39,842 nucleotides of DNA, taken from assembly GCF_009377175.1 (NCBI RefSeq), contig NZ_VJZD01000066.1, forward strand, positions 1 to 39,842, in the 5' to 3' direction. The notes under the pieces were generated by a model. The model saw only the letters and a list, made by a program, of their open reading frames with translations. It searched no databases and was not told the origin of the DNA. Position numbers and translations under genes: made by a program. This document shows positions 17,465-24,242 of this stretch, one piece after another (position 1 is the first letter of the stretch; each line of letters begins with the position of its first letter). Source of the stretch: Streptomyces adustus. GTDB taxonomy: Bacteria; Actinomycetota; Actinomycetes; Streptomycetales; Streptomycetaceae.

Positions 17465-17815
17465 TCAGCCCGCCTCGACCATCGAGAAGGCCCCCGGCAT
17501 AACGGCCGTGGCCCGGTAGGCGATGCCGTGGCGCTGCTGGCCGTTGAACACGCTCTGCCAGGGGCGGGCCACAAGGCCCGGCAGCGCGATCGGAGCGCCG
17601 ACGGTCAGCCCGTCCGCCACCCCGCTTTCGGGAATGGTGACCTGGATCAGGGCCGATTCGCCCTCGTCGATGTAGACGACGCCCACGGTCATCAGAGCCT
17701 CGCCGCTCACGGTGTCCTTGGCGATCTCACCGGTCTGCCGGTCTCGCACCTTCGGTGCCGGCGCCTCGGTGAGCAGGATCGTGGCGGACGAGGTGTCGAT
17801 ACGGATCACACGCAC
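17465..17815 (-). CDS. SCO3933-family regulatory protein (possible Pra counterpart)
   Basis: 116 aa, beta-rich (MRVIRIDTSSATILLTEAPAPKVRD). Resembles the SCO3933 family found just upstream of tra in these elements. In pSAM2 the equivalent position holds pra, the activator of rep-xis-int, repressed by KorSA; homology to Pra is an inference. GTG start at 17815 behind AAGGAG. Its promoter overlaps two operator-like palindromes, so it is probably the main target of the neighbouring GntR repressor. Confidence 0.75.
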   Translation of the reverse strand: MRVIRIDTSSATILLTEAPAPKVRDRQTGEIAKDTVSGEALMTVGVVYIDEGESALIQVTIPESGVADGLTVGAPIALPGLVARPWQSVFNGQQRHGIAYRATAVMPGAFSMVEAG

Positions 17816-17838
17816 AGAGAGTTCTCCTTCTGAGATCG

Positions 17839-17864
17839 GTCAACCTGTCATCTGACAGGTTGAC
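17839..17864. promoter_or_regulatory. KorSA-type operator 1
   Basis: A perfect 12-bp inverted repeat, GTCAACCTGTCA-TC-TGACAGGTTGAC, just downstream of the predicted transcription start of the SCO3933-type gene. Confidence 0.75.
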
Positions 17865-17876
17865 TTAGCAAGTTCG

Positions 17877-17905
17877 AAGTTAGAGTTGCCAGGTTGACTT
17901 GTCAA
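17877..17905 (-). promoter_or_regulatory. promoter of the SCO3933-tra operon with operator 2
   Basis: On the minus strand, TTGACA (17900-17905), 17 bp, TAACTT (17877-17882): a near-consensus vegetative promoter. The -35 lies inside the palindrome TTGAC-TT-GTCAA (17894-17905), which shares the GTTGACTT core with the sites at 17839 and 18695. This is a classical repression layout. Confidence 0.75.
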
Positions 17906-17939
17906 GTGCGATCGAGCGTCAACAGCCCTTGTTCTGGGC

Positions 17940-18668
17940 TCAGTTCAAGCGGTACGTGTCTTCAAGCTCCTGCCCATCGGCAGGAAGCAGCACGTCGGAA
18001 ACCTGTAGCGCCTGGCCCGATGCATCGAAGGCGATGACCAGGACGCTGAGCACAGGAACCCCGTCGGCCAGGCCCAGAAGCTCAGCTTCGCCGACATCGG
18101 GCAACCGGGCAGAGACCCGCTCCGTCACATGGTCGAAGTGGACCTTCTTCCGCCCCTCCAGGTGCTCCCGGACCCCGACACCCAACGGCTCGGAGCTCCC
18201 GAGCTCGGTGTCGTCGACCAGGCCCGCGGGGAAGTACGACGAGACGAGCTCGACCGCCTCCCCCTCCTCCTCGACCAGGAAGCGGCGCATCAGGACTTCG
18301 GCTCGCTTCGGCAACCCGAGCACTGAGGCGACACGCGCCGGCACGGGCACGCGATCCACCGTGACCAGCCGCCCCGGAGTCTGCGACTCATCACGCTCCA
18401 GCGCTTCCCGCCCACGCCGGTTCTTCTGCTCGACGACGGCCAGCCGACCACGCACGATCGTGCCGAAGCCCTGCCGGGACTCCAGCCAGCCGTCCCGCTT
18501 CAGCAGCTCCAGAGCGCGGACCACGGTAGGCCGGGACATCCCGAACGCCTGGACCAACTGATTCTCACTGGGCACCCGAGTGCCGGGCGCGTACGTGCCA
18601 TCCTCGATGCGGCGTTGGATCGTCTGGGCGAGGCGGACGTACTTAGGTGCCTCCACTTCATACGCCAT
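17940..18668 (-). CDS. GntR-family repressor (KorSA-like)
   Basis: 242 aa. N-terminal GntR winged helix (YVRLAQTIQRRIEDGTYAPGTRVPSENQLVQAFGMSRPTVVRALELLKRDGWLE..GFGTIV, about 10-72) followed by a UTRA/HutC-type ligand domain. In pSAM2, KorSA represses transfer and replication; the gene order here (repressor, SCO3933-type, tra) is the same. GTCAAC boxes lie upstream of both this gene and 17815, so it should repress itself and the transfer operon. Confidence 0.88.
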   Translation of the reverse strand: MAYEVEAPKYVRLAQTIQRRIEDGTYAPGTRVPSENQLVQAFGMSRPTVVRALELLKRDGWLESRQGFGTIVRGRLAVVEQKNRRGREALERDESQTPGRLVTVDRVPVPARVASVLGLPKRAEVLMRRFLVEEEGEAVELVSSYFPAGLVDDTELGSSEPLGVGVREHLEGRKKVHFDHVTERVSARLPDVGEAELLGLADGVPVLSVLVIAFDASGQALQVSDVLLPADGQELEDTYRLN

Positions 18669-18694
18669 GAATGCCGCCCGTCGAGATTGGCCAA

Positions 18695-18708
18695 GTCAAC
18701 TGGTCAAC
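18695..18708. promoter_or_regulatory. KorSA-type operator at its own gene
   Basis: Two GTCAAC hexamers (18695-18700 and 18703-18708), 8 bp apart, lie 27-40 bp upstream of the repressor start. The core matches operators 1 and 2 of the transfer operon. Confidence 0.65.
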
Positions 18709-18757
18709 CAGACTAGCGATAAATCCAATTACGCAATACCACGGCACCAAGTCCGCT

Positions 18758-19195
18758 TCAGTCGGGCCAGGCATCGGCCATCACGAAGGAGACGACAGTG
18801 CCGCCGAAACGGCTGGGCCCGCACCGCCAGGACTCCGCGACGGAGTCGACGAGCAGCAACCCACGCCCGTGTGCGTCATTCGCCTCGGGACGCCGCAGTC
18901 GCACGTTCGCCGGATACCCCGGATTGTGCACGTCGACGCGGAGCGAGGCCCCTTCACGGAACCACTCGACCCGGACGATCCACGGGTCGTCCGACCGGCC
19001 GTAGACGACGGCGTTGGTCACCAGCTCGGAGAGCATCAGCACGCAGTCGTCGACCGAGCAGGCCGGGTTGTACGGGGCGATGAACTTCCGGAACCAGCGC
19101 CGGGCCCGGGGTACGGACTCCGCGACGGGGTGCAAGGTCATCGCACCGAGCCGCGGTGAGTCCGCAGAGGGATAGCGGTCGATCGTGTAGCCCAT
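18758..19195 (-). CDS. GHKL ATPase, anti-sigma-like
   Basis: 145 aa. Histidine-kinase-like ATPase fold without a His phosphoacceptor domain: N box SELVTNAVVYG (about 56-66), DVHNPGYP, and G box HGRGLLLVDSVAESW (about 108-122). Such proteins are very common in Streptomyces and resemble RsbW/SpoIIAB anti-sigma kinases. The ATG at 19195 follows GGGAG, 6 bp after the stop of the small zinc protein; the two form an operon. A role in the element's control is possible but not shown. Confidence 0.85.
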   Translation of the reverse strand: MGYTIDRYPSADSPRLGAMTLHPVAESVPRARRWFRKFIAPYNPACSVDDCVLMLSELVTNAVVYGRSDDPWIVRVEWFREGASLRVDVHNPGYPANVRLRRPEANDAHGRGLLLVDSVAESWRCGPSRFGGTVVSFVMADAWPD

Positions 19196-19201
19196 CCGCG
19201 T

Positions 19202-19375
19202 TCACTCCCTGCCGCTGCCGTCGCAGTCGAGGCAGCGCCGTTTCGATGTGGGACGGACACGGTCATTGACGGTGGAGAGTGCCAGGTCCGTACGGGAGCC
19301 GACTCGCTTCCAGCCGCGCCCACGACATCCCCGGCAAGGTAAGTGCGCGCCCTGATCCGGCCGCCGACTCGTCAC
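19202..19375 (-). CDS. 57-aa DnaJ-like zinc-finger protein
   Basis: Small gene read directly from sequence. The protein has CRGCRGRGWKR (residues 14-24) and CLDCDGSGRE (48-57), two CxxCxGxG motifs as in the DnaJ zinc finger. GTG start at 19375 behind AGGGGG, stop 6 bp before the ATPase gene. Codon 12 is TTA (19340-19342). Inverted repeats bound presumably by the second GntR protein lie upstream. Function unknown. Confidence 0.72.
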   Translation of the reverse strand: MTSRRPDQGAHLPCRGCRGRGWKRVGSRTDLALSTVNDRVRPTSKRRCLDCDGSGRE

Positions 19376-19392
19376 GCCGTGCCCCCTTCATG

Positions 19393-19432
19393 AAGTGGCC
19401 TTAGCCACTTACTGGATAGTGGCATTAGCCAC
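19393..19432. promoter_or_regulatory. two operators upstream of the zinc protein gene
   Basis: AAGTGGC-CTTA-GCCACTT (19393-19410) and GTGGC-ATTA-GCCAC (19419-19432). The same half-sites recur at 20234-20256, upstream of the second GntR gene, so this is probably its operator family. Confidence 0.7.
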
Positions 19433-19476
19433 CTGTGGGATGCAAGCGGTTCGCCGAAATGGCGAACCGGCAGCCG

Positions 19477-20217
19477 TCAGGTGAGGGGGTAGCCCTGCTC
19501 GAACGCCCAGCGGTGCGGCGGGTAGGTGGCCTCGGCGAACTCCAACGGCCGGTCCTGGAGGTCGAACACCACATGGTGCACGATCAAGACAGCCGACCCT
19601 GAGTCCAGTTGGAGGTCTTGCGCCTCCTCATCCGTCGCCTGTCGAGCACACATGCGGTCCTCGGCGTAACTCCCCTGCCGTCCCGTCATGTTCTCGACGT
19701 ACATCAAGGTGCCTTCTTGGATCCGCTCAGGTTCCAGGAGCTTGGGCGCCCGCTGCCCGACGTCCGGCGCGAACCACGAAGTGGACAGAGTGATGGGCCC
19801 GTCCTGGTTGTTGGTCACGCGCCGGCGGTGCACGGCCCGACGATCCTTGACCAGGCCCAGCGCCTCAGCGACGTGATCCGGAGCCTCCAGCCAGCCCGCC
19901 GAGGTGATCACCGCATACTCGCCAGAGGTGTAGATCTTCCCGGTCTGCCGCGCCCGTCCGTACAACTCTCGTGCCCGCCGGTTGACTTCAAGGCTGCGCA
20001 CGTACGTGCCCGACCCCTGCCGCTTCTCGACGAGCCCCTGATGGCTCAGCGCCTCCAGAGACCGCGCGGCCGTCGGCCGGGACACCTTCCAGGTGGCCGC
20101 GAGTTGCCGTTCCGAGGGGACCTCGTCCCCCGGCCGCAGGTCACCCCGAAGGATCTGATCGCGGATGAAGTGAGCGATCTGGAGATACTTCGGCTGCGCC
20201 TCCTCGATCTGAGGCAT
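19477..20217 (-). CDS. second GntR-family regulator
   Basis: 246 aa. GntR winged helix (YLQIAHFIRDQILRGDLRPGDEVPSERQLAATWKVSRPTAARSLEALSHQGLVEKRQGSGTYV, about 11-73) and a UTRA domain (about 95-240). ATG start at 20217 behind AGGAGGGG. Divergent from the DUF1152 gene across an 81-bp region holding an AGTGGCTA palindrome; the predicted -10 (TATAGT, 20254-20259) overlaps it, so autorepression is likely. It is distinct from the KorSA-like repressor in both sequence and operator. Confidence 0.88.
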   Translation of the reverse strand: MPQIEEAQPKYLQIAHFIRDQILRGDLRPGDEVPSERQLAATWKVSRPTAARSLEALSHQGLVEKRQGSGTYVRSLEVNRRARELYGRARQTGKIYTSGEYAVITSAGWLEAPDHVAEALGLVKDRRAVHRRRVTNNQDGPITLSTSWFAPDVGQRAPKLLEPERIQEGTLMYVENMTGRQGSYAEDRMCARQATDEEAQDLQLDSGSAVLIVHHVVFDLQDRPLEFAEATYPPHRWAFEQGYPLT

Positions 20218-20233
20218 GTCCCCTCCTCGTTCA

Positions 20234-20256
20234 AGTGGCTATGGCCTCTAGCCACT
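20234..20256. promoter_or_regulatory. operator between GntR-2 and DUF1152 genes
   Basis: AGTGGCTA (20234-20241) and TAGCCACT (20249-20256), a perfect 8-bp inverted repeat with a 7-bp spacer. Another half-site, AGTGGCC, follows at about 20265. On the minus strand TTCGAC-16-TATAGT reads as a promoter for the regulator. Confidence 0.7.
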
Positions 20257-20298
20257 ATAGGGTGAGTGGCCAGGGGTCGAACCCGTAATGTGGGGCGC

Positions 20299-21396
20299 AT
20301 GACGCGGTTGATCGTCGCAGCAGGAGGAGGGGGCGACGCAGTCGCCGCCGCAATGCTTGACGCCGCTCTGTACGGCGACGAGCCCGACCATGCAGTGATC
20401 CTCACGTACGCGTGGGACCGCTTGCTGATCGATCCAGTACCGGGTCCACGAGGCCCCGACAACTTCACGGGCCTCGCCCCCGTGACCCCCGCAGTCTGGT
20501 CGGTACCGGCCGGCGCCCGCCCGATCGCTCCAGCGGGATCCACCCTCCCCCGCCTCGCGGCAGAGCTCCCGCACACCTTCACTCTGATCGACCCCCGCCA
20601 TGGCGCCGAGGGCATCACCCGCCAACTGGAAGAACTGATCGGCCACTTCAAGCCGACCACGATCGACCTGCTGGACGTGGGCGGCGACATCCTCGCGCGA
20701 GGCGACGAGCCGACGCTCAAGAGCCCTCTTGCCGACGCTCTGACGCTGGCAGCGTGCTGCCAGGTAGACGCTCCCATCCGGCTACTGGTCGCCGGCCCCG
20801 GCCTGGACGGCGAAGTCCCCGTCGACGACATACGCAGCCTGTTCGGTGCACTCGTCCACAGGTTCACCGCGGAAAACACGGAGCCGGTCAGCTCGGTCCT
20901 GGAATGGCACCCCTCCGAGGCAACCGGGATGCTCGCCGCAACAGCGCGAGGAGTCCGAGGCATCTGCGAAGTCAGGGACGCCGGCCTCCCCATCCCGCTC
21001 ACAGACGAGGGCCCGACAGTCCACGAAGTGGACCTGGACGACGCCCTGAGCCGCAACGAACTGGCTCGCGCGGTCATGGCCAGCACCACTCTGGACCAGG
21101 TGGAGGAACTGAGCCGCGAGATCTGCGGCTCCTCCGAAATCGACTACGAGCGCAACAAGTCGCTTTGGCTCAAGGAGCAACAGTCGACGAGCCTCGACCC
21201 CGAATCGGTCTTCCGCCAACTCTCCCGGTTCGAGGTAGAGGCCCGAAGCCACGGAGTCACTCACACGACGTTCCGCCACCTCACCGAGGCCTTGAACCTC
21301 GACGGCTCACAACGCGATGACCTGCGCCAACTGCTCATCAACAGCCGACCGGAGCGATACACAGCCCCACTGTGGCACATCGCAGCCGCCACCTAA
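20299..21396 (+). CDS. DUF1152 protein
   Basis: 365 aa from the ATG at 20299 (MTRLIVAAGGGGDAVAAAML). The glycine-rich N-terminal loop, TIDLLDVGGDILARGDEPTLKSPLAD and LLVAGPGLDGEV fit the DUF1152 family, a Rossmann-like group of unknown activity. The frame is open upstream to 20266, but that region is the operator. Divergent from and presumably controlled by the second GntR protein. First rightward gene of the element. Confidence 0.8.
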   Translation: MTRLIVAAGGGGDAVAAAMLDAALYGDEPDHAVILTYAWDRLLIDPVPGPRGPDNFTGLAPVTPAVWSVPAGARPIAPAGSTLPRLAAELPHTFTLIDPRHGAEGITRQLEELIGHFKPTTIDLLDVGGDILARGDEPTLKSPLADALTLAACCQVDAPIRLLVAGPGLDGEVPVDDIRSLFGALVHRFTAENTEPVSSVLEWHPSEATGMLAATARGVRGICEVRDAGLPIPLTDEGPTVHEVDLDDALSRNELARAVMASTTLDQVEELSREICGSSEIDYERNKSLWLKEQQSTSLDPESVFRQLSRFEVEARSHGVTHTTFRHLTEALNLDGSQRDDLRQLLINSRPERYTAPLWHIAAAT

Positions 21397-21426
21397 GTCG
21401 CAGAGACGGCACGCTCACTCGGCTGG

Positions 21427-22089
21427 TTACGGCTGAGGCGTGTCCGCATTGGGATCGCCAGCCTTGCGCATCAGTTCGCGCATCCTTTGGTTGAACAACG
21501 CGCTTAGCGGCTCCTTGTCTACGTCCACACCGTCATCCGGGACAAAATCCCAGTCATAACCGACGCTGCCAGGTCTGCCGCGTTGCTGGAGCACCCTAAC
21601 GCCACGCCCGTCTCCGAACTCGATCCGGTGCTCCGCCACGGTTCGGTCCGGCACACGTGCTTTAAGCGCAGGCCCGAACAGCGCCACCGCGTTTCGCCCC
21701 ACCGGCATAAGGGCAACTGTCGTACCGTCCCAGAGACGGATCTTGACCAGCCGCGCCAGTCGGTCAGCGGCATACACCGTGCTGGCGACGAGATCAGCAG
21801 GGTCAGGACGTTCCTTGAAGTCCACGTCTGATATCTCTCTGACCGGGAGCCGGTCAGTGCCGCCACCGCGCTGGATGAGGTACAGCGCCCTGTCAGAGAG
21901 AGCGACATGAACTCGCGGGCCACGGCCGCTCAGGATCTGGAATAGATCGGAGCCGCCTTGGCAGATGTCGACCTCCAGAACGATCTCGCCGGGTTCCATG
22001 AACGGTGCGAGTCTGCGTTGCGCGCGGGCCACAGCCCGCTCCTTGAACCTGAGAAGCACCAGGTGAATGTAGCTCCGAAGCGTTGGCAC
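21427..22089 (-). CDS. hypothetical protein, possible PH-like domain
   Basis: 220 aa, convergent with the DUF1152 gene (30 bp apart). The middle (about 45-135: VHVALSDRALYLIQ..., ISDVDFKE, VKIRLWDGTTVALMP) reads as alternating strands like a bacterial PH-type domain; this is an inference. No signal peptide or membrane helix. The GTG at 22089 has a poor ribosome binding site, so the start could be later. Composition is intermediate between element core and cargo. Confidence 0.6.
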   Translation of the reverse strand: MPTLRSYIHLVLLRFKERAVARAQRRLAPFMEPGEIVLEVDICQGGSDLFQILSGRGPRVHVALSDRALYLIQRGGGTDRLPVREISDVDFKERPDPADLVASTVYAADRLARLVKIRLWDGTTVALMPVGRNAVALFGPALKARVPDRTVAEHRIEFGDGRGVRVLQQRGRPGSVGYDWDFVPDDGVDVDKEPLSALFNQRMRELMRKAGDPNADTPQP

Positions 22090-22396
22090 GGCGAGCAGAT
22101 GCGCAAATCTCGTGGTCCAGTCTTAACGACGGCAAGTCCTATGCATCAATCCCTACTTGACCAGGAACCGCCTACACGCGCCAGAGGCCACGTGAGTAAC
22201 AACCTTCTTCACGGGTTCAAGGCGGCTCGCTCCGCTCCCCGCGCGCGGCCCGGCCCCCGGCCGGGCCTGCGCTCCTGTCTCCGCCCCGCTCCAGCCCGGC
22301 CGGCGCCCGTGCCGCGCTCTTGACGATCAGCCGCCTGATGCCAGAGAAGGGGTACGTCGTGGCTGGGGCGGTCGGTTCCGCGGCTTTACGCAGCCA
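22090..22396. other. non-coding region left of the cargo
   Basis: 307 bp without a credible gene. 22225-22325 is extremely GC-rich with self-complementary segments (CCCGGCCCCCGGCCGGGCC type, around 22250-22268). Together with 22397-22507 it is a candidate origin or transfer locus. Confidence 0.4.
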
Positions 22397-22507
22397 CTTT
22401 GGCGCGAGCCTCGAAGATCATGGCCCCAACGTCGTGCTTTACCGGGCAGGTCCACAGACTGCCCGACGCGCCGGAAGCTTACGGGGCCATGATCACTCGC
22501 GCCAAAG
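22397..22507. repeat. nested inverted-repeat structure
   Basis: Two long arm pairs nest around a third: CTTTGGCGCGAG (22397-22408) with 22496-22507, GATCATGGCCCC (22416-22427) with 22483-22494, and CGGGCAG (22443-22449) with CTGCCCG (22459-22465). The DNA or its transcript can fold into one branched hairpin of about 110 nt. It could be a single-strand origin, a clt-like transfer site or a structured RNA; 22508-22551 holds nothing else visible. Confidence 0.65.
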
Positions 22508-22551
22508 CAGCTCCAGCCCAAAGCCGCTCCACCGACCTGAAGCGACTACTC

Positions 22552-23631
22552 CTACGCCCGACTAGGGCTCGAAGCTCTGCCAATTCGAGGCTCACAGAAG
22601 CAACGAATTGGATCGGCTATGTCACTTCGCCCCAATAGGTCACGATCGAAGACTATGTGGGCATCCTGATATTTCCATGCATCCTGATAGGAGAGCGTGC
22701 GACTATCAGCTTTCACCCGAGCCCTACGACCATCGAAAATGAACAAGAATCCGCGACGGTCATATGTGGCAGCTCGATCCCTGGTCCGATCCAGGTATTC
22801 GGCTATTTGACGCAAACCCTCATGGGCCCGACTTTCAGTATGCCTTCCCGTTATCCGCGGCTTATCACCCAGAACTCCACTGAGTCCCAACCACTTGATT
22901 TCGATTAGGCCGATCCTGTTTGAATTCTCCCACTTCACTTCGATGTCTACAGGATTGCGGTCATCGACGTTACTTTCGGGCCGAATATCCGGATTTCCCT
23001 CGCGGAGGCTGCTCACCAAATGCTGAACGAGCGAATCGCGCATCGTACTTTCGGGTGCAGCTTTCCACATGATTCGGTCTTCCTCGCGCCACAAGTCAGC
23101 CAATATGCGACATTGGCTAGGCCTCGCGAGCTTTAGAGCATAATGCTCTAGGCAATCAGCAAGGTCGTCGAATTTCGAAATTCCAAAAATTCGCGCGAAT
23201 CCAACAGAGGGTGGCACGTCGCCGAGCTCACCGTTTACCCAGAACTCTTCAACCCTACCTGGAACATAGTGGTAGACAACGGCGTCGTGGGCCAATTCGG
23301 CTGGTTCGTATTTCTCTTTCCAGACCCAAAAATCCCCGCCCTCACCAACTTCGACGGTCAAAACACCATCATTGTGGAGCGCGAGTCTTCCAGCGTCTGT
23401 AACCTTGTACGCCTGGTCGTGGTCGAGCGGCTTCTTATCAACATTCGTTCGATAGAAAACCGTCAGAGCCACATTGATCGACTCGTAATCGACCGCCCGG
23501 TGAATTTCCTTCAGCCTGGGAAGAAAATTACGCAAGATGACCGGCGCTGATTGCCCAAGGCTTTCAGAGGCTACATGAATGTAGTGCCCTCTGGCCATTT
23601 CGGCAAGTCGTTCCTTGTCAGCCTCGTTCAC
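22552..23631 (-). CDS. PD-(D/E)XK nuclease, third gene of cargo operon
   Basis: 359 aa. The C-terminal part carries a restriction-endonuclease-like core: Asp229 in NPVDIEVKW, Glu244 and Lys246 in GLIEIKWLG, and a helix with QIAEY (275-279), matching the PD-(D/E)XK order with its Q-x-x-x-Y helix. The N-terminal 190 residues are not recognised and may recognise the target or contact the partners. GTG start at 23631 behind AGGAGGGGG, 11 bp after the preceding gene. GC is visibly lower than in the host genes. Probably the effector of a defence module with the ATPase upstream. Confidence 0.78.
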   Translation of the reverse strand: MNEADKERLAEMARGHYIHVASESLGQSAPVILRNFLPRLKEIHRAVDYESINVALTVFYRTNVDKKPLDHDQAYKVTDAGRLALHNDGVLTVEVGEGGDFWVWKEKYEPAELAHDAVVYHYVPGRVEEFWVNGELGDVPPSVGFARIFGISKFDDLADCLEHYALKLARPSQCRILADLWREEDRIMWKAAPESTMRDSLVQHLVSSLREGNPDIRPESNVDDRNPVDIEVKWENSNRIGLIEIKWLGLSGVLGDKPRITGRHTESRAHEGLRQIAEYLDRTRDRAATYDRRGFLFIFDGRRARVKADSRTLSYQDAWKYQDAHIVFDRDLLGRSDIADPIRCFCEPRIGRASSPSRA

Positions 23632-23642
23632 GCTACCCCCTC

Positions 23643-24242
23643 CTAGCGCTCTACTTTAGTAGCCTGCTCCAATAGGAAACTGAGCCAGACTACGGCCGGC
23701 ACCATGTAGTCAGGAATATCGCTACCCAGAGTGGCTTTAAGCACAGAAAATTGATCATAAACCTGCTTCAAGTTGGCGTCCTCAAGTAGCTCTTGGGGGA
23801 CGTCCAACTCAACTGCACGAGCCAGGTGCGGCTCACGAGAAACACCCTCTTCAACGGAAGATACCGGCATGGCGGCTGACGCCCCTGTGGCCCCCCGCAG
23901 ATAGGGCACACGATCCGAAAACCGCCCCAGACTCATCCAAAGCTCCAACTCCTTCTTACCAGTTGGAGTCAGCCTGAATTTCTCCTCGTCAGCCGCGAGT
24001 AGGCGTTTCGATTTCAACCACTCCACGGCATTATAGAGCTCCATACTCCAGGGTGAAGAAGCAGGAGTCGATAGGAACTTGTAGCCCCAACTCGCTACGG
24101 GCTTCTTGTCATAGAGACCCAAAAGGCAGGCGAGGTAGATAAAGATCTGAACGGCGCTGAGGGTAACTTCTTCGCCCTCCCTAGAGAGTTCCGATGCAAC
24201 AAAGAGCGCGTCGAAAGAAGCCTCAGGTGCGGCCTGACTCAA
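23643..24242 (-). CDS. small winged-helix protein, middle component of cargo operon
   Basis: 199 aa. An N-terminal helical part (about 15-60) leads to a winged-helix-like stretch (AVEWLKSKRLLAADEEKFRLTPTGKKEL, about 72-99) and a helical C-terminus. It resembles in size and position the middle component of ABC-three-component conflict systems, but I cannot assign a named subfamily. TTG start at 24242 behind GGGAG; the start overlaps the ATPase stop by 4 bp (TTGA), so the two are translationally coupled. Confidence 0.68.
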   Translation of the reverse strand: MSQAAPEASFDALFVASELSREGEEVTLSAVQIFIYLACLLGLYDKKPVASWGYKFLSTPASSPWSMELYNAVEWLKSKRLLAADEEKFRLTPTGKKELELWMSLGRFSDRVPYLRGATGASAAMPVSSVEEGVSREPHLARAVELDVPQELLEDANLKQVYDQFSVLKATLGSDIPDYMVPAVVWLSFLLEQATKVER

